DNA of 64,000 nucleotides from Ohessyouella blattaphilus (GTDB lineage: Bacteria > Bacillota > Clostridia > Lachnospirales > Lachnospiraceae), in the NCBI RefSeq assembly GCF_024721265.1, contig NZ_JAMXOC010000002.1:186001-250000 (forward strand), in the 5' to 3' direction. The notes under the pieces are model-generated. The model did not search any database, was not told the DNA's origin, and was given only the letters and a program-made list of their open reading frames with translations. Position 1 is the stretch's first letter; the number at the start of each line of letters is the position of its first letter. A program made the position numbers and the translations under genes. This document shows positions 45,639-54,624 of the stretch, one piece after another.

Positions 45639-46769
45639 ATGATACAACTTTTTAAATATCGCTTACTACAAAATGTGCGAGACGTAAGTATGATGTTCTG
45701 GGCCCTAGCTTTCCCTTTACTTCTCGGAACCTTTTATTCCCTTGCTTTTGGCAATATGGGAAATAATGCCGCTGGTGATGGTACCTGGAGCGAGATTCCT
45801 GTAGGCATTGTAAACGTCTCAGAAAATCAACCTTTTGAAGCCTTTCTTGATGGCTTAGATGGCGATTTGATTAAAGGAAAGGTTTACGACGACGAAGGGG
45901 CGGCCAAGAAGGCTTTAAATAATCAAAAAATCAAAGGCTACTTTGTGATTGATAATAACCTGGCCTTAAAGCTCTCAGGCAATGGTCTGGAAGAAAGTAT
46001 TTTGGCTAATCTCTTAAATACGTATGAAAAGAACGCTTCTTTAGCTATGAAAGTAGCTACCGAAAAACCCCAGCAACTAGAGACCTTTCTCGAATCCCTA
46101 GGAGATTATCAAAGTTTTACCAAAAATGCTTCCCTTGGTGGGCGCACCCTTGATCCGATGATCAATTACTTCTTTGCCCTCTTAGCTTACGCCTGCTTAT
46201 GTGGTGCCTTTCTCGGGACCCGTTCCACCTTTGATTCCCAGGCAAATCTCTCTGCCTTAGGCGCTAGACGCTGTATAAGCCCTACCCATAAATTAAAGCT
46301 GATTTTTATCGACCTTACAACCCTCGTTCTCATTCAATTTGTAAATATGCTGATTTTAACAGCTTATCTGATCCTATTTTTAAAAATAGATTTAGGCGAT
46401 AACATTCCTCTACTCCTCTTCATCGAGTTGATGGGTACCATTCTTAGTATTAGTATTGGCATCGCCATTGGCAGTATAGCTCGCTTAAGTCAAGGCATAA
46501 AAATAGGGATTACGGTAGCCGTCTCCCTATTCCCTGCCTTTTTAGCAGGACTTATGTTTGGCGACATCAGAAATATAATCGAAGTACACGCTCCTCTTGT
46601 CAATCGCCTAAATCCGGCAGCGGTCCTTGCTGATGCCTTCTACTGCTTAGGTGTTTATAACGACCAGACAAGACTTACCCGCAACTTGATTATCTTAGGC
46701 GTGATGGCGGCTTTACTCTTAACCGTAGCCTTTTTGTCCATCAGAAGGGAGGATTATGATAGTATTTAA
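45639..46769 (+). CDS. ABC-2-type permease, subunit 1
   Basis: 376 aa. One N-terminal span, a large external loop (~45-175), then five spans, the ABC2_membrane_3 layout. Overlaps the next permease by 14 bp. Acts with the ATPase just upstream. Confidence 0.88.
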   Translation: MIQLFKYRLLQNVRDVSMMFWALAFPLLLGTFYSLAFGNMGNNAAGDGTWSEIPVGIVNVSENQPFEAFLDGLDGDLIKGKVYDDEGAAKKALNNQKIKGYFVIDNNLALKLSGNGLEESILANLLNTYEKNASLAMKVATEKPQQLETFLESLGDYQSFTKNASLGGRTLDPMINYFFALLAYACLCGAFLGTRSTFDSQANLSALGARRCISPTHKLKLIFIDLTTLVLIQFVNMLILTAYLILFLKIDLGDNIPLLLFIELMGTILSISIGIAIGSIARLSQGIKIGITVAVSLFPAFLAGLMFGDIRNIIEVHAPLVNRLNPAAVLADAFYCLGVYNDQTRLTRNLIILGVMAALLLTVAFLSIRREDYDSI

Positions 46770-47910
46770 AGGATTTATGAAACTGGTAAAGAAAAATGCT
46801 GGTATTGCACTGATGTACATATCCATCTTTTTCTCAATTTCTTTAATGGTAAGCAAGAATTTAAATACCAATACCGACGATAGCTTTACCGCCAGTGAAC
46901 TGTTAGTCACCGTGATTGACCGGGATCAGTCACCGCTCTCAGAAGCTTTAAGCGCTCACTTAGGTGAAACCTTTACCTTAGTACCCCTTGAGGATAAGGA
47001 AAACGTTCTGCAAGATGCCCTATTCAACCGGAGAACTCAGTATATTATCCAGATTCCTGAAAACTTTCAGGATGATTTTCAGACGGGCAGCCAAGAATTA
47101 ATTACCAATAAGATTCCTGATAGCACCAACGGCATGTACGCCGATCAGACTGTAGACGCCTTCTTAAACGACGTAAGGTCTCTTAATCTCGCTGGTTACT
47201 CTTTAGAGGAAGCCTGCCAAGAAACTAAAAAAGCCGCAAGCGTAACGGCTGATATCAGCCTTATCAGTGAAGACACCAGCGTATTTTCGACCTATAGCTT
47301 TATCTTCGTCTATATGCCTTACATTATCCTGTGTCTATGCTGCTACATTCCGCCTATCGTCCTTTTGGCCTTTAGGAAAAAAGATCTGCGCACGCGCATT
47401 TTAAGCGCACCTATTTCCAGTCGTAGCCAAAGCTTGCAACTATTTCTAGGCTTTGCCCTTCTTGGATTAGGTTTCTGGGTGCTTAATCTTCTCTTCGTCC
47501 TGGCTATGGACGGGAAAGCCTTCTTACAAAGCCCAAATGTAAGCTATTACCTAGGAAACTCCCTGTGCCTAACCTTAGTGTCGCTGGCCATTGCGTTTCT
47601 GATATCTACATTCTTAAAAAGAGATGACGCCTTAAGCGCCATTACCAATGTCATCTCCCTAGGCATGTGCTTCCTCTGCGGGGTCTTTGTCCCCCTCACC
47701 TTACTAGGAGATAGCGTCAAGAAATTCGCTCAGTTCTTGCCTTTATATTGGTACGAAAACAATGTGAGTCTTTTAAACAAGGTGGCTATCACCACCAAAA
47801 GTCAGACCTTGCAGCTATACCAAGGCTTCGGCATCCAGCTTCTCTTTTGCGTAGCCCTTGTCAGTATCGCGCTAATGGTCAATAAGCGAATGAATGTAAT
47901 TGAAAAATGA
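46756..47910 (+). CDS. ABC-2-type permease, subunit 2
   Basis: 384 aa with the same topology as subunit 1 (first span ~15-32, external domain, five C-terminal spans, YIILCLCCYIPPIVLLAFRKKD). The heterodimer resembles lantibiotic/daunorubicin-type exporters. Ends at a shared terminator. Confidence 0.88.
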   Translation: MIVFKGFMKLVKKNAGIALMYISIFFSISLMVSKNLNTNTDDSFTASELLVTVIDRDQSPLSEALSAHLGETFTLVPLEDKENVLQDALFNRRTQYIIQIPENFQDDFQTGSQELITNKIPDSTNGMYADQTVDAFLNDVRSLNLAGYSLEEACQETKKAASVTADISLISEDTSVFSTYSFIFVYMPYIILCLCCYIPPIVLLAFRKKDLRTRILSAPISSRSQSLQLFLGFALLGLGFWVLNLLFVLAMDGKAFLQSPNVSYYLGNSLCLTLVSLAIAFLISTFLKRDDALSAITNVISLGMCFLCGVFVPLTLLGDSVKKFAQFLPLYWYENNVSLLNKVAITTKSQTLQLYQGFGIQLLFCVALVSIALMVNKRMNVIEK

Positions 47911-47911
47911 T

Positions 47912-47970
47912 AAAAACCCTCTGTGGGGAATTGTAACCTAAGTGGTACAAAACTCGGCAGAGGGTATTTT
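47912..47970. terminator. Terminator between permease 2 and rsmD
   Basis: ACCCTCTG (47916-47923) with CAGAGGGT (47958-47965) enclosing smaller pairing, A-run before and T-run after; works for either convergent gene. Confidence 0.7.
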
Positions 47971-47976
47971 AATTAA

Positions 47977-48516
47977 TTACGCCTTTTCTATAAACACATG
48001 TTTATTCGTCTTATATCTTTTCTCTTTTATGACTCTCATAGATAGCTGATCCAAATATGAAAATTCCGTATGTAGATCTGCTTCTACAATAATAAGACCT
48101 TCTTCGTTTATCAAATTACTATTAGCCAGGTATTCTAAAACCTGCTTCTCAAGTTCTAAATTATAGGGCGGATCCATAAAGATAATATCAAAAGGTCCTT
48201 CTAGAGAAGAGAGTTCCATTAGCACATTTCCCGTCAGGACTTTGCCTTCTAAGTGGGTGTGCTCAAGGTTCTCTTTAATAATGCTAGTACACACCTTGTT
48301 CTTATCTACAAAGACAGCTTCCCTAGCACCTCTACTTAGGGCTTCGATACCGATTCCGCCACTACCAGCAAAGAGGTCGAGAAATTTAGCATCAATAAGA
48401 AACTGACTAATCATGTTAAAAAGAGTTTCTTTAATCCGGTCCTGGGTTGGTCTCGTCTCCAAACCAGGAGCTGTTTTTAATTTAAGACTTTTGGCACTGC
48501 CGGCAATTACTCGCAT
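47977..48516 (-). CDS. rsmD: 16S rRNA m2G966 methyltransferase
   Basis: 179 aa from ATG 48516 (GGGAG upstream). RVIAGSAKSLKL start, LDLFAGSGGIGIEALSRGA SAM site, catalytic MDPPYNL. Methylates G966. Downstream of recG, a common order. Confidence 0.95.
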   Translation of the reverse strand: MRVIAGSAKSLKLKTAPGLETRPTQDRIKETLFNMISQFLIDAKFLDLFAGSGGIGIEALSRGAREAVFVDKNKVCTSIIKENLEHTHLEGKVLTGNVLMELSSLEGPFDIIFMDPPYNLELEKQVLEYLANSNLINEEGLIIVEADLHTEFSYLDQLSMRVIKEKRYKTNKHVFIEKA

Positions 48517-48540
48517 CTGTTCTCCCTTCAAATGATTGTG

Positions 48541-50547
48541 TTATAAGGTTCTTACTACGGTACCGTTATCTCCTTGGTGAAAGGTGACTTCCCCTGCCGC
48601 TTCGGCGGCTTGCTGCAAAAGCATACTATCTTGAAAGACATCGCCTAATTTAAAGTTCATCAGACCACTTTGACGAATTCCAAATAAATCACCTGGTCCG
48701 CGAAGGCGTAGGTCTTCATTAGCGATCTTAAACCCGTCGTTACTTTCATTTAGAATCTCTAAACGCTCTTTAGTCGCTTTCGCTTTGCTACCTGTCATGA
48801 AGATGCAGTAGCTCTGGTAATCTCCTCTTCCTACTCGGCCTCTTAGCTGGTGAAGTTGCGCAAGACCGAAGCGCTCGGCATTTTCAATTAAGATCACCGT
48901 TGCATTGGGCACGTCGATACCGACTTCGATAACCGTGGTTGAGACTAGGATATCCGTCTGTCCTTTGGCAAAAGCTTCCATAATTTCTTCTTTTTCAGTC
49001 TGCTTCATTTTTCCATGAAGAAAGGCTACTTTAGCGGCGTCACCTAGATGTTCCTGTAGACTCTCACTATAGTCGATTACGTTTTCTGCCTCTAGGTTCT
49101 CGCTTTCTTCTACCATAGGACAGATTACATAACACTGGCGTCCCGCTTTTACTTGTTCTTCCATAAATTTATAAGCGCTAGGCCGATACCCTGTACCGAC
49201 TACACAGTTTTTTATCGGTAGCCGATTGGCTGGTAGCTCATCAATAACCGAGATTTCCAAGTCACCATACAAAATAATAGCTAGCGTTCTGGGAATAGGA
49301 GTTGCGCTCATTACCAGGATGTGTGGCACATCGCCTTTGCTAGCAAAGGTTTCTCGCTGCTTAACGCCAAACCGGTGCTGTTCGTCAGTAACCACAAGGG
49401 CAAGGTTTTGATATTCTACCTTATTTTGAATCAGGGCGTGGGTACCGACGATAATCTGGGCTTCGCCACTAGCGATTCGCTGATAGGCCTCTCGCTTCTC
49501 TTTAGCAGTTAACGACCCGGTTAGTAGCTCTACAGAATAGTTAAGCCCTGCCGCTAAAAGCATTTTCTTAATCCCTTCTGCGTGCTGATTTGCCAGCACT
49601 TCTGTGGGTGCCATCATCGCTCCTTGGTAACCACTTCCCACACAGGCTAAAAGGGCGTAAAGGGCGACCACCGTCTTTCCGCTTCCTACATCCCCTTGCA
49701 CTAGACGTGCCATGGGGCGATGGCTGTTCATATCTTTCATGATTTCCCTAATTACCTTCTCTTGAGCCTTCGTAAGGCTATAGGGTAAGCTTTTTACTAG
49801 CTTTTCACTAGCCTGGGTATCCTCAGGGGAAAAGTGATTTTGCCACTCCTGCTTATCCTCTGATAGCGCCCGCAAAGAGATGATAAAGCTTAAGAACTCA
49901 TCGAACACCAAACGCTTACGCGCCTTAATATAATCCTCTTTATCTACCGGAAAATGAATGGCGCGAACCGCCTCTTTAAAGGTTAATAAATCGTAGCTCG
50001 CTCGTAGCTCGCTACTTAAATAGTCCTCTTTAAAATTAAGTTCCGTTAAGGCTGTGCGAATCGCTTTGGCGATACCATTGTTTCCGAGGCCCTTTGTCGT
50101 CTTATAAAGTGGCCACAGTTGACCGCATTTTTGTTGGTATTTTTCAATCGATTCGAAGATTTCCGGCTGCTCCATAGTCAGAATCCCGCCCCGCCTTGTA
50201 ATCCGCCCTCTTAAGATATACGCGCTACTTTTGCTCATCATCGTCTTCACGTAAGGCAGTTGAAACCACACCACATCAAGGGTTCCCGTTAAATCCTTAA
50301 GCTTTAAGCTGGTAACTGCGAGTTTACGACCTCTGCTCAGCCGAATATTACCTGCTACGTGACCGGTAATCGCTGCCACTGTCCCCTCTTCCACTTCACT
50401 AATAGGGACCGGTTCTTCGTAGATATCGTAGCTACTGGGAAAATAGCGAACTAAATCGCCAACCCTTTCGATCCCTAAGGATGCGAAAAGCTTGGCGGTT
50501 TTATCTCCTATACCTTTTATTTCATTTATTGGAGTGCTTTCAATCAT
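48541..50547 (-). CDS. recG: ATP-dependent DNA helicase RecG
   Basis: 668 aa. N-terminal wedge/OB domain, Walker A QGDVGSGKT, DEQHRFG helicase motif II, VSTTVIEVGIDVPNA, and QLRGRVGRG motif VI. Reverses stalled forks and processes junctions; pairs functionally with recU and ruvAB here. Nine bp after the DAK2 gene. Confidence 0.97.
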   Translation of the reverse strand: MIESTPINEIKGIGDKTAKLFASLGIERVGDLVRYFPSSYDIYEEPVPISEVEEGTVAAITGHVAGNIRLSRGRKLAVTSLKLKDLTGTLDVVWFQLPYVKTMMSKSSAYILRGRITRRGGILTMEQPEIFESIEKYQQKCGQLWPLYKTTKGLGNNGIAKAIRTALTELNFKEDYLSSELRASYDLLTFKEAVRAIHFPVDKEDYIKARKRLVFDEFLSFIISLRALSEDKQEWQNHFSPEDTQASEKLVKSLPYSLTKAQEKVIREIMKDMNSHRPMARLVQGDVGSGKTVVALYALLACVGSGYQGAMMAPTEVLANQHAEGIKKMLLAAGLNYSVELLTGSLTAKEKREAYQRIASGEAQIIVGTHALIQNKVEYQNLALVVTDEQHRFGVKQRETFASKGDVPHILVMSATPIPRTLAIILYGDLEISVIDELPANRLPIKNCVVGTGYRPSAYKFMEEQVKAGRQCYVICPMVEESENLEAENVIDYSESLQEHLGDAAKVAFLHGKMKQTEKEEIMEAFAKGQTDILVSTTVIEVGIDVPNATVILIENAERFGLAQLHQLRGRVGRGDYQSYCIFMTGSKAKATKERLEILNESNDGFKIANEDLRLRGPGDLFGIRQSGLMNFKLGDVFQDSMLLQQAAEAAGEVTFHQGDNGTVVRTL

Positions 50548-50556
50548 CTTCTTTTA

Positions 50557-52203
50557 CTATTCAACAGACATTACGTAGTAATAAATCGGTTGTCCGCCGT
50601 ATTGTAAGTCCACGTCGTAATTCGGATACAGTTCGGTCACTTTTTCAAGAAGGGCATTTGCTTCCTCTTCTTTTACTTCCTCACCGTAATAGATACTGAT
50701 TAGTTCAGAATCCTCATCTGTCATCGCCTTTAATGTTTCGAAGGCTACTGTTTCGATATCACTACCTACACTTAAGATGCCTTTATCTCCAAGGCCCATG
50801 ATATCGCCTTCATGAATCTCTTTATCATCAATCTTCGTATCGCGAACAGCATAGGTTACCTGACCGGTCTTAACGTTTTTGATCTCTTCAGCCATCATCT
50901 CTGCATTTTCTGCAGCTGTGATTTCTGGTTGATAAGAAATAATGGCGGTAATACCTTGAGGAACGGTCTTTGTAGGAACCACGATAATCTCTTTATCCTT
51001 CGTCAGCGCCTGTGCCTGATTTGCCGCTAAGATTACGTTTTTATTATTCGGTAGAATAAAGATTGCCTCAGCGTTTACCTGATCGATGGCATGTAACATA
51101 TCATCGGTACTAGGGTTCATGGTCTGTCCCCCTTCGATAATATAATCAACGCCTAACTCTTTAAAGATATCGTTAAGCCCCTCACCGATCGATACCGAAA
51201 TAAAGCCTACTGGCTTACGGGGTTCATCAGCCTTTACTTCTTCCGTCTTCTCTGCTTCTAAGCGCAACTTCTCCTCGTGCTCTTCTCGCATATTATCGAT
51301 CTTCATGCTGGTAAGAGAACCGTATTTAAGGCCTTTTTGTATAGCTAGACCAGGATCGTTGGTATGTACATGAACCTTTACCACCTCATCATCGGCAACG
51401 ACTACGATCGAGTCACCAATTGAAGAGAGGTAATTTTTAAATGCTTCCTCATCAGAAGCCGTAAATTTCTTTTCTAGGTTAACGATAAACTCGGTACAGT
51501 AACCGAATTTAATCTCTTCGCTACTGCCTTCTGTGCTGGTCTTAGGAGCAGCACTTTTAGGTGCAATGGCGCTATAATCCACCTCTTTACCAAGGAAAGC
51601 GTCATACATACCCTTAACAATTTCTACAAGTCCCTGACCACCTGAGTCAACCACTCCAGCTTCTTTAAGCACCGGCAGCATATCCGGAGTCTTTGCTAGG
51701 ACTTCTTCCATATGTTCAATCATCTTTGGAAGCATAACTTCAATGTCATCTGTCTCTTCCACTAGCTGAGCCGCACTCTCGGCTGCGCCGCTAGCTACCG
51801 TTAGAATGGTACCTTCCTTCGGTTTCATAACCGCTTTATAGGCCGTGTCTCTCGCCTTGGCAACCGCAGATGCTAGCGTCAGGGCATCAATCTCCTCATC
51901 GTCTCTAATAACCTTTGTAAAACCTCTCAAAAGCTGAGATAATATTACGCCTGAGTTACCTCTAGCGCCTCGAAGTGATCCCGAAGAAATCGCCTTTGCT
52001 AGCTCTTTCATCGTCGGACTTTCTAATGCTGTCACCTCTCTAGCTGCCGCCATAATCGTTAGTGACATATTGGTACCGGTATCGCCGTCAGGAACGGGGA
52101 ATACATTTAATTCGTTGATGTATGCTTTATGAGCTTCGATATTTGCTGCACCTGCCAAAAACATCTTTGCCAGAAGCTCTGCATTAATAGTCTTAACTGC
52201 CAC
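50557..52203 (-). CDS. fakA: FakA-like DAK2-domain kinase (YloV)
   Basis: 548 aa from a GTG with AAGGAGG upstream. N-terminal DhaL/DAK2 domain (NVFPVPDGDTGTNMSLT, SLRGARGNSGVILSQLLRG, DSGGQGLVEIV) and the C-terminal FakB-binding region. FakA phosphorylates fatty acids bound to FakB. No FakB gene nearby. Follows the Asp23 gene, as in Bacillus yloU-yloV. Confidence 0.93.
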   Translation of the reverse strand: MAVKTINAELLAKMFLAGAANIEAHKAYINELNVFPVPDGDTGTNMSLTIMAAAREVTALESPTMKELAKAISSGSLRGARGNSGVILSQLLRGFTKVIRDDEEIDALTLASAVAKARDTAYKAVMKPKEGTILTVASGAAESAAQLVEETDDIEVMLPKMIEHMEEVLAKTPDMLPVLKEAGVVDSGGQGLVEIVKGMYDAFLGKEVDYSAIAPKSAAPKTSTEGSSEEIKFGYCTEFIVNLEKKFTASDEEAFKNYLSSIGDSIVVVADDEVVKVHVHTNDPGLAIQKGLKYGSLTSMKIDNMREEHEEKLRLEAEKTEEVKADEPRKPVGFISVSIGEGLNDIFKELGVDYIIEGGQTMNPSTDDMLHAIDQVNAEAIFILPNNKNVILAANQAQALTKDKEIIVVPTKTVPQGITAIISYQPEITAAENAEMMAEEIKNVKTGQVTYAVRDTKIDDKEIHEGDIMGLGDKGILSVGSDIETVAFETLKAMTDEDSELISIYYGEEVKEEEANALLEKVTELYPNYDVDLQYGGQPIYYYVMSVE

Positions 52204-52220
52204 AGTACTTCCTCCTTAAA

Positions 52221-52580
52221 TTAATCAATAACCCGAACGCCGTCGATAAACACGTTGATTTTCTCAACTGTCATGCCGGTAAATTCTTCCAGTTTGTACT
52301 TAACGTTACTGATTAGATTTTCCGTGACCGTGGGTATGCTTACACCATAAGAGACAATAATATGAAAATCGAGAGAAATTCTATTATCCTCTTCAAAGGT
52401 TACTTGAATACCTTTTTGTAAGCTATCTCTTTTTAATAAATGAACCAAGCCATCTTTCACACCCATTGCTGCCATGCCGACAATTCCAAAGCACTCAACA
52501 GCAACTGTGCCGCCGTACGTTGCAATTACCTCTGGGTCAACGACGATGTCCCCGAGATCTGTACTAACTTTTCCCTGCAT
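52221..52580 (-). CDS. Asp23/Gls24-family protein (YloU)
   Basis: 119 aa, one Asp23 domain: VIATYGGTVAVECFGIVGMA, DFHIIVSYGVSIPTV. Often membrane associated; co-transcribed with the fakA-like gene. Role uncertain, alkaline/envelope stress. Confidence 0.9.
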   Translation of the reverse strand: MQGKVSTDLGDIVVDPEVIATYGGTVAVECFGIVGMAAMGVKDGLVHLLKRDSLQKGIQVTFEEDNRISLDFHIIVSYGVSIPTVTENLISNVKYKLEEFTGMTVEKINVFIDGVRVID

Positions 52581-52640
52581 ATTTTATACCTCCATTAATT
52601 GCCAAATTATAACCGGAAGTGTCATACTTCGCGTAAACCA

Positions 52641-52669
52641 ATTATACATGGTTTGCTATATCTTTTCAA
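52641..52669 (-). promoter_or_regulatory. Promoter of the asp23-fakA-recG-rsmD operon
   Basis: Minus strand TTGAAA (52669-52664), 17-bp spacer, TATAAT (52646-52641). Confidence 0.8.
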
Positions 52670-52692
52670 TTGTGGTGCAAAAACAACCTAAA

Positions 52693-52732
52693 ATAAAATA
52701 GAATTTGCACTTGGCAAATTCTTGCGCCTTCT
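52693..52732 (-). repeat. Dispersed structured repeat, truncated copy 3
   Basis: On the minus strand GAAGGCGCAAGAATTTGCC..., the 3' third of the element with its AGAATTTGC/GCAAATTCT hairpin. It sits directly behind the rpmB terminator. Confidence 0.75.
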
Positions 52733-52767
52733 ACAAAAAAAACTCAGACCCGTTAGAATCTGAGTTT
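52733..52767 (-). terminator. rpmB terminator
   Basis: AAACTCAGA/TCTGAGTTT stem and eight T on the minus strand, 4 bp or more after the L28 stop. Confidence 0.85.
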
Positions 52768-52771
52768 CCGA

Positions 52772-52960
52772 CTATGCTCTTTCTACTCTGCCAGATTTTA
52801 AGCAAGAAGTACAAACATACATCTTCTTTGTTGCACCTGCTGTAGTTTTAACACGTACTGATTTGACGTTTGATTTCCACATTTTTGGTGTCTTTCTATG
52901 TGAGTGACTTACATTGTTTCCAAAGTGAGCACCTTTTTCACAAATAGCACATTTTGCCAT
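52772..52960 (-). CDS. rpmB: 50S ribosomal protein L28, zinc-binding form
   Basis: 62 aa from ATG 52960 (AGGAGG upstream). MAKCAICEKG and VCTSCLKSGRV provide CxxC pairs, the zinc-ribbon type of L28. The basic middle RKTPKMWKSN binds rRNA. Transcribed alone. Confidence 0.95.
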   Translation of the reverse strand: MAKCAICEKGAHFGNNVSHSHRKTPKMWKSNVKSVRVKTTAGATKKMYVCTSCLKSGRVERA

Positions 52961-53014
52961 GACTGCACCTCCTAACATTCTCAGAGTCCGCTCAAACGAA
53001 CTCGCAACAGTAAT

Positions 53015-53043
53015 ATTCTACTAAATGGTTTCTTCCTTGTCAA
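53015..53043 (-). promoter_or_regulatory. rpmB promoter, -35 inside gerW
   Basis: Minus strand TTGACA (53043-53038), 17-bp spacer, TAGAAT (53020-53015). The -35 lies in the last codons of gerW. Confidence 0.8.
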
Positions 53044-53413
53044 GCATTTCCATGACATCTTCTTCGGACAATTTCGATTCTTTTTTATTTCCAAAGCGAT
53101 CTAGCACTTCTGGGATCATATCGAGAATCTTCGTCATCGTATCCTGATTCTTAATATTAACCAAGCGAGTATTGCCATTTTGGAAGACGAGAACCGCACT
53201 AGGGGTAACCTTGCCACCCATTCCACCACTGCCCTTATCCTTAGCGTTCTCTGCTAAGGAACCGGCGGCGATAGCAAACGATACATCGACTAAAGGAAGG
53301 ATAATCGTCTCGCCTACATAGATAGGTTCCCCTACTACCGTTTTGGAAGATACGAGGCCGTCCATTCCTTTAAAAAGCGCCTCAACTGTTGTCTTAAAGT
53401 CATTATTTGCCAT
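53021..53413 (-). CDS. gerW: GerW-family sporulation protein (YtfJ)
   Basis: 130 aa. KTVVGEPIYVGETIILPLVDVSF and GGGMGGKVTPSA-like GSGGMGGKVTPSA are family marks. Needed for germination in Bacillus. Start overlaps the DUF2953 gene by 11 bp, the ytfI-ytfJ pair. Confidence 0.93.
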   Translation of the reverse strand: MANNDFKTTVEALFKGMDGLVSSKTVVGEPIYVGETIILPLVDVSFAIAAGSLAENAKDKGSGGMGGKVTPSAVLVFQNGNTRLVNIKNQDTMTKILDMIPEVLDRFGNKKESKLSEEDVMEMLDKEETI

Positions 53414-54284
53414 TGCTAACCCCTTTCTGTAGTGCCAAACCGTCTTTAACTGTCTGGCGAATCTCTTTCTTCAGTAATAGCGTAATGGCCATTCCGAGAA
53501 AATAGACCATTCTTATTTTTCCTTTTATATAAAGATCACCGCTTAAAACCTTGTTTTCCAAATCTGGATACAGCTCTATCTCTTTAAACGCTGCCAGTGG
53601 CTTTAAGGCGCTATAACCTGCCATTAAGTATCCCGTAGTGGCAGGATCATCAAACCCGATATTTACACTTCCTTTGAAGCGTTTTGGCGTTAATCTTCGG
53701 AGAAGCTTTTTAAGCTGTTTAAAGAAATAGCGTAATGCTATTTTTGTCGTTTCTTCGTTTAGGAAATCTTTTACTGAAGTTATTTTATCATAAATGCTTT
53801 TTAATGTATATTTGATCTTCTGAAAGATTTTCATAGCCTTGTCTTTCCACGAGGTTTTCTCCGTCTTTACCTTTTCTTCCGTAGATATCCGGGGTGCTTC
53901 TGCCTGTGGCGGCGGAGACTCTTTAGTGACCGGTATAGACTCCCCAGAGTCCTCCCTCGCCGGGACCACTTCGTGACTGATTTCGCTAGTGTTTTCATAA
54001 GAACTTTCATCAGGGCTCTCCTCCTTTATGAGTTCAAACCATAATATTTTGACCGATAATTTGCTATCTTCCTTGCTATAAGAAAAGCGAATGCGAAGCA
54101 GCGACCATAGCCAACTCACTTTAATCCGTACCTGGGTACTTTCAAAGTCCCCAGCGCTCTCACCGCTTGCTTCGTACTTAATGGCTAGAAAAAGCACAAT
54201 CAAGATTAGCAATACCAGTAACCCTAGTATCGCTAATAAAATAATCCCGATTACTTTTATAATTCCCAAAAGTACTCCTAGCAT
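53403..54284 (-). CDS. DUF2953 protein (YtfI-like)
   Basis: 293 aa. N-terminal span (~8-32) and WLWSLLRIRFSYSKEDSKL; a Pro/Glu/Ser-rich linker (~90-140); the DUF2953 core ends with NIGFDDPATTGYLMAGYSAL and IKGKIRM. Partner of gerW. Function unknown, presumably sporulation envelope. Confidence 0.87.
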   Translation of the reverse strand: MLGVLLGIIKVIGIILLAILGLLVLLILIVLFLAIKYEASGESAGDFESTQVRIKVSWLWSLLRIRFSYSKEDSKLSVKILWFELIKEESPDESSYENTSEISHEVVPAREDSGESIPVTKESPPPQAEAPRISTEEKVKTEKTSWKDKAMKIFQKIKYTLKSIYDKITSVKDFLNEETTKIALRYFFKQLKKLLRRLTPKRFKGSVNIGFDDPATTGYLMAGYSALKPLAAFKEIELYPDLENKVLSGDLYIKGKIRMVYFLGMAITLLLKKEIRQTVKDGLALQKGVSNGK

Positions 54285-54610
54285 TAACGCCTCTCCTTAA
54301 TCCTATCTAGCAAAAAATCGCTGATATTTACATCCTTAGTCGCAAGATAGACCTCCGTCGCAATCTCTTCGAGCAAATCCTCGGCTTCCTCATAGTCCTT
54401 TGCCAGTCCCACTACCGTTAGGTCTTCATGAGGATAATGCTCTCCTAGGGTTTCCCGGTAGCTAATAATCTCCAGCCGATTATCAAGCTTACCATTGAGA
54501 CACAGCAGATAGACGCTTTTGCTCTCCTGCCGATTTCTAATCTGGTAAAGGATATCATGCTTTTTACTGCCGATTTTTGCTCCTGTATAAAGGTAATTCC
54601 AGACTTCCAT
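54284..54610 (-). CDS. Conserved small protein, unknown
   Basis: 108 aa, soluble alpha/beta composition: GSKKHDILYQIRNRQESKSVYLLCL, DLTVVGLAKDYEEAEDLLEEIATE. Not recognised. One-base overlap with the DUF2953 gene and 14 bp after the PBP gene, so co-transcribed with division and sporulation genes. Confidence 0.75.
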   Translation of the reverse strand: MEVWNYLYTGAKIGSKKHDILYQIRNRQESKSVYLLCLNGKLDNRLEIISYRETLGEHYPHEDLTVVGLAKDYEEAEDLLEEIATEVYLATKDVNISDFLLDRIKERR

Positions 54611-54624
54611 CTCTTTCCCTCACT

